Below, in pieces: positions 10,480 through 21,590 of a stretch of DNA of 64,000 nt. The stretch spans positions 14,008,291 to 14,072,290 of the forward strand of contig OV277868.1 in the NCBI GenBank assembly GCA_922989275.2, written 5' to 3'. The stretch comes from Gari tellinella. Lineage: Eukaryota; Mollusca; Bivalvia; Cardiida; Psammobiidae. The notes under the pieces are model-generated. The model was not told the DNA's origin. It ran no database searches and saw only the letters and a list, made by a program, of their open reading frames with translations. Positions within the stretch are counted from its first letter, which is position 1. The number at the start of each line of letters is the position of its first letter. The translations under genes were made by a program, and so were the position numbers.

Positions 10480-11850
10480 GATAATACACGGATACAGTGC
10501 TAAAAAACTTTTTCTAGAGGCGGCCCACCGACCGATACAGTGCTACAACTCTTTTGTAGACGCGGTCCATCAACGGATACTGTTTAATTAGTGCTATAAT
10601 AGTTATCTAGAGGCGGTCCACCAACGGGTACAGTGCTGGAAACGGCATATAATGGCGGTCCACCAACGGATACAGTACTACAAACGTTATCTAGAGGAGG
10701 GAAACTCACGGATACAGTGCTAAATCCCTTTTCTAGATTTGGGCCACCAACGGGAACAGTGCTACAAACCTTTTGTTGAGGCGGTCCACAAACAGATACA
10801 GTTCTTTAAACGTTATCTAAAGGCGGTCTACCAACGTATACAGTGCTAGAAACGGTATATACTGCCAGTACAACAACGGATACAGTACTAGAAACGTTAT
10901 CTACAGGCGGTCCACCAGCGGATACAGTGCCGGAAATGTTATCGACAGGGGGTCCACCAAGGTATACAGTGCTAAAAACGTTATCTACAGGAGGTCCACC
11001 AACAGAGAAATGTTATCTACAGGAGGTCAACCAACCGAAACAGGGCTAGAAACGTTATCTAGAGGACGTCTACATATGGGTACAGTGTCAGAAATCTTTT
11101 CTAGAGGCCGTCCATAAACGGATACAGTGCTTAAAGCGTTATCTACAGGCGGTTCATCAACGAAAACAGTGCTTTAAACGGTATCTAAAGTCGGTCAACT
11201 AACGGAAACAGTGCTAGAAACGTTATTTTTAGGCGGTACATAAACGGATACAGTGCTATGTACAACGTTATCTAAAGGCAGTCCACCAGCGGATATAGTG
11301 CTAAAACCTTTTGTAGAGGCGGTCCACCAACGGATACAGTTTTTTAAACGCTATCTAGAGTCGATCCACCAACGGATACAGTGCTGGAAATGGTATACAT
11401 TGTATACTGGCTGTACACCAACAGATACAGTGCTAGGAACGTTATCTACAGACGGTCCACACACGGATACAGTGCTAGAAACCTTTTCTAGAGGTTGTCC
11501 ACCAACGGATATACATGTAGTACTAGAAACGTTATCTATAGGAGGTCCACTAACGGATACAGTGCTAGAAACATTATTTAGAGGACGTCCACCAATGGAT
11601 ATAGTGCTAGAAACCTTTTCTAGAGGTCATCCACCAACAGATACAGTGCTAAAACTTTATTTAAAGGCGGTCAAACGAATTCAGTGCTAAAATGTTATAT
11701 ACAGGCTGTCCACCAACAGATACAGTGCTAGAAAGAAGCGTTCCCCAACGGATATAGTGCTAAAAAGTTATCTAAAGGCCGTCCACCAACTAATACAGTG
11801 CTAAAATGTTGTCTAAAGGCTGTCCACCAACGGATATACCAACACCTCTA
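10480..11850. repeat. 42-bp minisatellite
   Basis: About 32 degenerate units, consensus CGGATACAGTGCTAGAAACG, then TTATCTACAGGCGGTCCACC and AA. Because 42 is a multiple of three, an open plus-strand frame gives a 14-residue peptide repeat (TDTVLETLSTGGPP) over 10843-11049 and 11253-11690. Neighbouring units are frequently out of frame or interrupted, so I treat the peptide as incidental. The array lies inside an inverted-repeat-bounded element. Confidence 0.95.
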
Positions 11851-11871
11851 TACATCAATAAACTTTCTTAC

Positions 11872-11900
11872 ACTGTATCCGTTGGTGGACCTCCTCTAAT
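11872..11900 (-). repeat. Single inverted unit of the 42-bp minisatellite
   Basis: CACTGTATCCGTTGGTGGAC followed by CTCCTCTAA is the reverse complement of the 42-bp unit's GAGG-TCCACCAACGGATACAGTG part. It lies about 20 bp beyond the last direct unit. It is the only unit I see in the opposite orientation, so the array ends in a small foldback. Confidence 0.85.
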
Positions 11901-12811
11901 TTTTCTTATTCTTGTTTTGTTTGAAAGGGAGGCAATTATCTTACTCCCATCAATTTTTTTTCTTTAATGCAATCATCAAATTAAATGCTTTTCACTTGAT
12001 AGTGTTGTAAAATAACATGTAATTGGCAACAAAGGACCTATGTCAATATGCAACTAACAATATACATGTACATTTATACCATAAAACTGCTTTAAACCCT
12101 AAATTAAGGGCAGACAATTCAAACAAAAGAAGACTTTTAGTTGTAAACATTATCCTTTTCTATCAATTGTGTGTAAAACTAGAATTGCCAGTTAAAATTT
12201 ATAAATTGAAGTGTCTCTTTCTGCCACAAAATAATGTACGACATAATAACAATATGACAGAAATTAAAAAAGGGAGGTAATATTTTTGTTCAATTACACA
12301 CAAAGACTGTGCTGTATAACCCAAAGGTTATATACATCATGTATTTAGTTTGTGGACATGTAAAGAAGGTTTCGTGATTAGATCTTGTTTCTATGATATG
12401 TATTCAACATTTATAAAAGGAAAAGTGACTCGTTTTGTATAAAAATTGCATTCTGTACTTTTAAGGGGAGATAATTTGAATAAAATTTGAGTTATGTCCA
12501 ATTGTTTTTGCATTTTTTGCTTTCAGTTAGTTATGTTGCATAAATGAATAATTTTGTGTAAGTAATATAAGTTTAATAAGAAAATTATACATATAATATA
12601 TAATACATAAAATTACGTATTTCTCTATTTATGCAAGGGGAGGTAATCTTCAAAGTCAAATTTTTGACTAAAGCCCCAACGCTCAAAGTGCAGGAAATAG
12701 GATTTGTCCTACAGACCCTGGACTTTCAGAAAAACATAGTGACCAAAAGTCCCCCTATGGGGGAGGGTTCACATTATTGGCCAGCAGCTTGAAAAATGAA
12801 ATGTTATCTGT

Positions 12812-15800
12812 ATGTTCATTAACCATCCGAAACGCCACCGTTCCTGAACTATCTGATACACCACCGGAAGGTTCCTTAACGATTTTGGAACGTTCATGAA
12901 CAATCCTGAACGCAATCTGAATGTTGCTGGATAATTTGAAATACCACCGGAACGTTCCTGAACAATCTGAAACGCCATTAGGACATTCCTGAACCATCTC
13001 AAAGGTTCTCTGAAACGACACCGGAAGTTCCTGAACCATCGGAAACGCCACCGGAACCTTCCTGAACCATATGAAACGCAAACGAAACGTTTTTGAACCA
13101 TCTGAAACGCACCCGGAACGTTCCTGAACCATCGGAAAAGCAATAGAAAGGTTCTGGACCATCTGAAACGACACCGGATCGTTCCTGAACCATCGGAAAT
13201 ATATTGGTGCCTTCCTGAACCATATGAAACGCAAACGAAACGTTTTTGAACCATCTGAAACGCACCCGGAACGTTCCTGAACCATCGGAAAAGCAATAGA
13301 AAGGTTCTGGACCATCTGAAACGCAATCGGAACGTTCCTGATCCAACTGAAATTCCATCGGAATATTCCTAAACCATCTATGAAAAATACCACTTAAACG
13401 TATCTTTGAACCATCTTGGAACGTTCCTGACCCATAGAAGACACATAAGGAACGGTCCTGACCATCCGAAATCCATCTGAACGTTCCTGCACCATCTGAA
13501 ACGCCTATGGAACGCCATGAACAATCTAAAATGCCATCGGAACGTTCCTGAACCATCTGAAATTCCTCCGGATTGTTTCTGAACCAAACGAAAAGCCATA
13601 GGAATGTTCCTGAACCATGGGAACGACTAAAGAACGTAAATTAACCATCTTTGAACGTTTCTGAACCATCGGAGACTCATAGGTAACGTTCCAGAACCAT
13701 CCGAAATGCCATCTGAACGTTCCTGAACCATCTGAAATGACATCCGGGCGATCCTTAACCATCTAAAACGCCATCGGATTGTTCCTGAACCATCTGAAAC
13801 GCCATCGAAATGCTTTGAACCATCTTAAACGCAACCGGAACGTTCCTAAAAAATCGGAAAAGCATTCGAAAGGTTTTTGACCATCTGAAACGACACCGGA
13901 ACGTTCCTGAACCATCGGAAACGCCACCGGAGCGTTCCTGAACCATCTGAAACGCACAGGAACGTTCCTGAACCATCGGAAAAGGAATCGAAAGGTACTG
14001 GACCATCTGAAACGACATCGGAACGTTCCTGAACCATCTGAAACATATTGGAACGTTCCTGAACTATCTGAAACGCAATCGGAACGTTCCTGATTCAACT
14101 GAATTCCTGAACCAACCGAAACGGATTCGAAACGTTCCTGAACTATAAAAAAAACACATAAACGTATCTTTGAACCATCTTGGAACGTTTCTGACCCATA
14201 GAAGACACAAAAGGAACGGACCTCAACCATCCGAAATCCATCTGAACATTCCTGCACCATCTGAACCATCTGAAACGCAACGGGAACGTTCCTAAGCCAT
14301 CTGAAAGCAATAAAAACATTCTGGACTATTTAAAACGCCACCGGAACGTTCCTGAACTATCCTAAACGCCATTGAAACGTTCTTGAACAATCTGATACGC
14401 CATCGGAACAATTCTGGACCATGGAAAACGCCACCTGAACGTATCTTAACCATCATGGAACGTTTCTGAACTTTCGGAGACATCCTGAACTATCCAAAAT
14501 GGCATATGAATGTAACTAAACAATCTAAAACGCCACCAGAACGTCAAAGAACCAAGTGAAACGCCATCAGGACGATCCTAAAACATCTTAAAACGCCATC
14601 GGAACATTCCTAAACCATCCGAAACACCACCGTAACGTACAGTAACCATCTGAAACGCCATCGGAGCGTTCCTGAACCAAACGAAACGCCATTGAAACGT
14701 TCCTGAACAATCTGAAACACCATAAGAACGGTCCTGAACCATCTATAATGCCATCGGAACGAGTCTGAACCATCTGAAATGCCATCGGAACGTGTCCTGA
14801 ACCGAGTGAAACGCAATCGGAACGTTCCTGAACCATCGGAAGTCCCACCGAAACAACGCCACTGGAACGTTTCGGAACTATCGGATACACATACAGAACG
14901 TTCATGAACCATCAAAAATGCATCGGAACGATCCTGAACCATCGAAAACGCCACCGGAACGTATTTTAACCATCATGGAACGTTTCTGAACTTTCGGAGA
15001 CACCTAAGGAATATTCATGAACCACCAGAAATGTCATCTAAACGTTCCTGAACCATCTGAAATGCCATCGGGACGATCCTGAACCATCGCAAACACCATC
15101 GGAGCATTCCTGAACCATCTGAAACGCCACCGGAACCTTCATGAACCATCTGAAACGCCATCGGAACGTTCCTGAACCATCTGAATCGCCACCGGAACGT
15201 TCCTGAACAATCTGAAACGCCATTGGAATGTTCCTGAACAATCAGAAACGCCATCGGAACGTTCCTGAACCGTGGGATACGCCACCGGAAGGTATCTTAA
15301 CCATCTTGGAATGTTTCTGAACCATCGGAGACACCTAGTAAATGTTCAGTAACTATCCGAAACAAATGCCATCGGAACGTTAATGAACCATATGAAACGA
15401 GATCAGAACGATCCTGAAGGTTCCATCTTTAACGCCATGTGAATGTACATAGTACTTGAAACATCTGACACGCCACCGGGACGTTTCTGAACCATCTGAA
15501 CCGCCTTTGGAAAGTTCCCGAACCATCTGAAACGCCATAGGAATGTTCCTGAAACATCTTAAATGCCATCGGAACGCTACTGAACCATCCGAAACGCCAT
15601 TGGAACGTTTTGAACAAAGGGAAACGCAACCGGAACAAATCTTTACCATATTGGAACGTTTCTGAACCATCGGAAGAACCTAGGGAACGTTCATGAACCA
15701 TCCGAAATGCAATCTGAACGTTCCTTAACCATTTGAAATGCCATCGGAACGTTCTTGAACCATTTGAAACACCATCGGAACATTCTTGAACATTCTGAAA

Positions 15801-18800
15801 TGCCACCGGAACGTTCCTAAACCACCAGAATGTATCTCAACCATCTTAGAACGTTTCTGAACCATTGGAGATACATAAACTTGTACATAGGAAACGTTCC
15901 TGAACCATCCGAAACGTTACGGGAACGTTCCTGAACCATCTGAAAAGCCATTGGAACGTTCCTTAACCATCTGAAACGCCATCAAGACGATCCTGAACCA
16001 TCTGAAATGCCACGGAACGTTACTAAACCATCGGAGACACCTAGGGAACGTTTATGAAAAATAAAAATGCCATGTGAACGTTCCTGAATCGTCTCAAATG
16101 CCATCGGAACGACCCGTACCCATCAAAAACGACATCGGAACGCTCCTGGACCATCTGAAACGAATTCGGAACGTTCCTGAACCAGATGTTCCTTAACCAA
16201 CCGAAACGCCTTTTGAACGTTCCTGAACCAACTGAAATGCCTCTGGAACGGTACTGAACCATCGGAAAGGCCATCGGAACGTTCCTGAACCATGGGAAAT
16301 GCCACTGGAACATATCATTACCACATTTGAACGTTTCTGAAACATCCGAACCACCAAGGGACCGTTCATGAAACATCCGAAATGCCATCTGAACGGTCCT
16401 GAACCATCTGAAACGGCAACGGAACGTTTCTGACGCATCTGAAACGCCATCGGAACGTTCCTGAATCATTTTTAACGCCACCGGATCGTTCCCGTACCAT
16501 CTGATACGCCATTGGTACCATCATGAACCATCTGAAATGCTACCGGAACGTTCCCAAACCATCCTAAACGCAACCAAAACGTTCCTGATCCATGGGAAAC
16601 TCCACCAGACCAACTATCTGAAACGCCACCGGAACGTATTTTTACCATCTTGGAACGTTTCTGAATCATCGAAGGTATCTTAACCATCGGATATACCTAA
16701 GACATAATCCGAAACGCCATCGGAACTTCCTAAACCATCTGAAACGCTACCAGAACGTGCCTGAACCATCTTATTCGCAACCCATATGAAACTCCAAATG
16801 ATATTTCTTAACCATCTGAAATTCCATCGGAACTTTCATGAATCATCGGAAACGCCATCGAAACGTATATTTACCATCTTGGAACGTTTCTTTACCATCG
16901 GATATACCTAGGAAATAATCCGAAACGCCATCGGAACTTCCTACACCATCTGAAACGCCACGGGAACGTGCCTGAACCATCTTTTTCGCAACCGGAACGT
17001 TCCTGACCCCATATTAAACCCATATGGCACCGGAAGGTATCATAACCATCTTGGAACGTTTCAGAACCATCGGAGACACCTAAGGAACATTCATGAACCA
17101 TTCAAATGCCATCTGAACGTTCCTGAACAATGTGAAATGCTATCGGGACGATCCTGAACCATCGGAAACGCAATCGGAACGTTCCTTAACAATCTGAAAC
17201 GCCAACGGAACGTTCCTGAATCATCTGAAACGCCATAAGAACGTCCCTTAACCATCTAAAACGCAATCGGAACGCAATCTGAACGTTACGGGCCCGGAAC
17301 GTTCCTAAACCATATGAAACGCAATTGGAATAGGCATTGAACCTTCTAAAACCCCATCGATACGTTCCTGAACCATCTGAAACGCAAACGGAACGTTCCT
17401 GAACCATATGAAACGCCATTGGAACGTTCCTTAACCATCAAAAAGGCAATCGGAACCAGCCTGAACCATCTGAAAAGACATCGGAACGTTCCTGAACCAT
17501 TCGTTACGGGACCGGAACGTTCCCAAACCATATGAAACGCAATTGGAATAGGCTTGAACTTTCTAAAACACCATCGATACGTTCCTGAACCATCTGAAAC
17601 GCCATTGGAACGTTACTGAACAATCTGAAATGCCACCGGAACGTTCTTGAACAATAAAACGCCACCGACACGTTCCTGATCCAACCTGGAACGTTTTTTA
17701 ACCATCGTAATCACCTAAGGAACTTTCAAGAACCATCCGAAATGCCATCTGAACGTTCCTGAACCACCTGAAATGCCCTTGGAACGTTCTTTGACCAAAT
17801 ATAACGCCACGTGAACGTTTCTGAAGCATCTGAAACGCCATCGGAATTGCCACCGGAACGCATCTTTTCCATCTTGGAATGTTCACGAACCATCCAAAAT
17901 GCCATCGGAACGTTCTTTAACCATCTTATTTGCCATCGGGACTATCCTGAACCATTGGAAACGCCATCGGATTGTTCCTAAACCATCTTAAACGCCAACG
18001 GACGTTTCTTTACCATCTTAAACTCCACTGGAATGTCACTGGACCATCAAAAACGCCATCGGAACGTTCCTGAACCATCGAAACGCCATCATACGTTCCT
18101 AAACCAACCGAACCGAAAACGAAACGTTCCTGAACCATTGGAAACGCCAGAGGAACGTATCTTAACCGTATTAGAACATTTCTGAACCATCGGAGACACC
18201 TAGGGAACGTTCATGAACCATAAAAATGCCATCTTAACGTTCCTGATTCATTTGAAATACAATCGGAACATTCCTGAACCATCTGAAAAGCCACCGGAAC
18301 GTGCCGGATCCATTCTGAAACGCAGTCAGAACGTTCCTGAACCATCTGAATCGCCATAATACGTTCCTGAACCACACACACAATCTGTGTCTCCCACTGG
18401 ATGTCGTTGTAGAGAGGGAACACTGTATTTATTTAAACCGTCTGCAACGCAATCGGGACGTTCCTGAACCATGTAAAACGCCGTCGGAGAATTTCTTAAC
18501 CAGCTGAAACGCCAAACAGAACGAATCTTAATCATCAAGTTGAAATGCGACCGGAACGTTTCTGAACCATCTGAAACGCCAATGAAACTGTCCTGAACAA
18601 TCTCAAACGCCACTGGAACGTTCCTGAACCATCTGAAATGCCACTGGAACGTTCATGAACAATCCATAACGCCATCAGGACGTTCTTAACCATGAGAAGC
18701 GCCTCCTGAACGTATCGTTACCATCTTTAAACGTTTCTTAACCATATAAGACAACGAGGGAACTTTCATGAACTATCCGAAATGCCATCTGAATGTTCCT

Positions 18801-18915
18801 GAACCACCTGAAACACTTCCGGAACGTTCCTGAAACATCTTAAACGTCATCGGAATGTTTCTGAAACATCTGAAAAGCCACCTGAACGTTCCTGAACCAT
18901 CTGAAACCCTACTGG
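12812..18915. repeat. 31-bp minisatellite, block 2
   Basis: About 195 degenerate units in the same orientation as block 1. The intact unit contains the 10-bp palindrome GGAACGTTCC. Distinct variant units (CGTATCTTAACCATCTTGG, GTTTCTGAACCATCGGAGACACC, GAACGTTCATGAACCATCCG) recur as a set every few hundred bp, showing a loose higher-order organisation. A local duplication near 13060-13330 repeats two stretches almost exactly. The block is interrupted at 18916 by a SINE and resumes after it. Confidence 0.95.
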
Positions 18916-19189
18916 GGCCTCCGTGGCCTAGTGGTATAGTCACTGTGACTTATATCACTAAGCTCCTCACCGCTGTGAGTTCGAATCCCAGTAGGGTCGT
19001 TCGGATTTTTCATGTGGGGAAGCCTTCCATCTGGCTTGCGAAGGTCGGTGGTTCTACCCAGTTGCCGATTTGTGCCTGAAACAGTGCATAAAGGACTTCT
19101 GGGGTCTTCCTCCACCTATAATTAGCTGGACGTCGCGATATGACTGAAATACTGTTGAAAGCTACGTAAAATCAAAACAAATAAAAAAA
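18916..19189 (+). mobile_element. tRNA-derived SINE with 17-bp target-site duplication
   Basis: The 5' part is tRNA-like. GTGGCCTAGTGGTATAGTC (near 18923-18941) matches the Pol III A box and GAGTTCGAATCCCAG (near 18978-18992) the B box. The 3' part contains CTGAAATACTGTTGAAAGC, a stretch I associate with molluscan SINEs, and it ends in an A-rich tail. It is flanked by near-identical 17-bp copies, ATCTGAAACCCTACTGG at 18899-18915 and ATCTGAAACGCTACTGG at 19190-19206, differing at one base. The duplication lies within a 31-bp repeat unit, so the SINE inserted into the pre-existing array. Mobilisation would have depended on a LINE. Confidence 0.9.
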
Positions 19190-19565
19190 ATCTGAAACGC
19201 TACTGGAACGTTCCTATTTATTTAAACCGTCTGCAACGCAATCGGAACGTTCCTGAACCATGTGAAACGCCGTCGGAGCATTTCTTAACCATCTGAAACG
19301 CCAACAGAACGTATCTAAACCATCTTGGATTATTTCTCAACCATCATAGACAAGAGTCATCCAAAATGCCATTTGAACGTCCAAGAACCATGTAAAACGC
19401 CAATGAAACTGTCCTGAACAATTTCAAACGCCACTGGAACGTTCATGAACAATCCGGAACGCCATCAGAACGTTCCTAAACCATGAGAAGCGCCTCCTGA
19501 ACGTATCCTTACCATCTTTAAACGTTTCTTAACCATATAAGACAACGAGGGAACTTTCATGAATC
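19190..19565. repeat. 31-bp minisatellite, continuation of block 2 after the SINE
   Basis: About 12 units in the same orientation and phase as before the SINE. The stretch ends near 19565. The following ~200 bp (19566-19769) is non-repeat sequence that I do not recognise. Confidence 0.9.
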
Positions 19566-19769
19566 TGAATAAGGGGAGATTCTTTGAAAGCACAGAAAAC
19601 AAAGCAAATACTGAAAATTGCAGACTCGGTTTAATTGAGTCTGTTCATGAGCAATACTGAAACGTGCAACAGTGCTCACGCCCCCTAGCACTGGCTTAAG
19701 CGGAATTCAACTTTCAACTGTAAATGCGCTGAAATCAATGATTCCAAAGGACCAGAAAGTATAACAACA

Positions 19770-21590
19770 CTGAGAAACGCCACCGGAACTTTCCTGAACC
19801 ATCTGAAACGCAATCGAAACGATCCTTAACCATCCGACATCCGACCATCCGATGGCTTTTCATTTAGTTCAGAATTGTCTTGATTGTCATGAACCGTCTT
19901 AAACGCCACTGGAATGTTCCTGAACCATCTTAAATGCCATTGGAAGGTTCATGAACCATCTTAAATGCCACCGGAACGTTCCTGTATCATCTGAAATGGC
20001 ACCGGAACGTTCTTGAACCATCCGAAACGCCTTTGGAACGTTCCTGAACCATCGGAAACGCCACCGGAACGTTTCTTTACCATCTGAAACGCATTCGGAA
20101 CGTTCCTGAAACATTCAACACCACTTAAACGTTCTTGAACCATCTGAAACGCCATTGGAACGTTTCTAACCATCTGAAACGCCATCGGAACGTTCCTGAA
20201 CCATCCGAAACGCCATCGGAACGTTCCTGAACCATATGAAACGCAATTGAAACGTTCCTGGACCATATTAAACGCGTTCGGAACGTTCCTGAACCATATA
20301 AAAATGCCACCGGCACGTTCCTGAACCATTCGAAACGCCATCGGACTATTAATGAACCATGGGAAACGCCACCGGAACGTATCTTAACCATCTTGTAACG
20401 TTTCTTAACCTTCTAAAACGTCATCAAATATTCTTTACCGTCTGAACTACCATCGGGACGTTCCTGCCGGAACCATCTTAAACACAACCGGAACGTTCCT
20501 TAACCATCTGGGAACGTTCCTGAACTATTTATATGTGAACTATTAACCATCTGAACTACCATCGGGACGTTACTGCTGGAACCATCTTTAACACAACCGG
20601 AAGGTTCCTTAACCATCTGAAACGCCATCAGGACGATCCTGAACCATTTCAAACGCAATCGGAACGTTCCTGAATCATCGGAAACGCTACCGGAATGTAT
20701 CTAAACCATATTAGAACGTTTCTGAAACATCGGAGACACCTAGGGAACGTTCATTAACTGCATGTATACGGAATGCAATTTGAACGTTCCTGAACCTTCT
20801 AAATAGCCATCGGGACGATCATGAACAATCGGAAACGTCTTCAGAACTTTTCTGAACCATCAGAAACGCATCCGGAACGTTTCAGAACCATCCAAAACGC
20901 CATCGGAACGTATATTAACCTTCTTGGAACGTTTCTGACCCATCGAAGAGACCTACGGAACGTTCATGAACCATCCGAAATGCCATTTGAACATTCCTGA
21001 ACCATCTGAAATGCCATCGGAACGTTCTTGAACCATCTGAAATGCCACCGGAAAGTTCCTGAACTATCCGAAACGCCGTCGGAACGTTCCTGAACCATCT
21101 ATAATGCAATCAGGAGGATCCTGCACAATCTGAAACGCCATCGGAACGTTACCAAATCATTATAAACGCCATCAGAATGTTACTGAAACAACTGAAACGC
21201 CATCGGAACATTTCTGAACCATCGGAAACCCAACCGGAACGTATCTTAACCATATTTGAACGTTTCTTAACCATCGCGTATTACTAAGAAACGATCATGA
21301 ATCATCTGAAACGCACACGGAATGTTCCTAAATCATCAAAAACGCAATTGGAACGTTACTGCACCATCTGAAACGCCAGCAGAACGTTTCTAAACAATCT
21401 GAAACGCCATCGGAACGTTCCTTTTCCATTTGAAACGCAACCGGAACGTTTCTAAACCATTTGAAACGGGACCGTGACGTTCCTGAACAATCTAAAACAC
21501 TATTGGAACGGTCCTGAACCATCTGAAACGCCATAGGAACGTTCCTAAAGCTTCTGAAACGCCATCGGAGCGTTCCTTAACCATTTGATC
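19770..21590. repeat. 31-bp minisatellite, block 3
   Basis: About 58 units in the same orientation. A ~60-bp non-repeat interruption lies near 19835-19890. Near 20430-20600 a short segment (TCTGAACTACCATCGGGACG, then GGAACCATCTT) occurs twice, another small multi-unit duplication. The block stops near 21590 after TTCCTTAACCATTTGA. Confidence 0.95.

Larger units (their letters stand above)
9913..12770. mobile_element. Non-autonomous TIR element (~2.86 kb) carrying a 42-bp minisatellite
   Basis: The two ends are imperfect inverted repeats. The left reads GAAC, a C-run, then CCCCCATGTGGGGACTTTTG. The right reads the inverse of CCCCCATAGGGGGACTTTTG and ends GGGTTC. Further in, the left TTTTTCTGCAC, CGTTGGGGCTT, ATTACCTCCC (near 10040) and ATTATCTCCCCTT (near 10190) each have inverted matches on the right at 12735, 12675, 12640 and 12465, so the TIRs extend about 300 bp. 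No transposase is visible; the interior is mostly the 42-bp repeat. I could not fix a target-site duplication. Confidence 0.65.
18425..19565. repeat. Local ~350-bp duplication within the array, flanking a SINE
   Basis: The segment at 18425-18772 (starting TATTTATTTAAACCGTCTGC) recurs at 19210-19562 with small differences and internal indels. Both copies include CGCCGTCGGAG, then GAGAAGCGCCTCCTGAACG and ATATAAGACAACGAGGGAAC. The first copy lies left of the SINE and the second right of it. This shows that blocks several units long were copied together. Confidence 0.8.

Noticed and set aside
12755..13393. 212-aa and many 60-185-aa minus-strand open frames across the 31-bp array
   Set aside because: All are produced by a tandem repeat with no stop in any minus frame. 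Overlapping frames on the same strand encode rotated versions of the same peptide, and there is no conserved start or end.
18916..18995. Functional tRNA gene
   Set aside because: A and B boxes are present, but the sequence continues into a SINE body with A-rich tail and has a target duplication; it is a SINE head.
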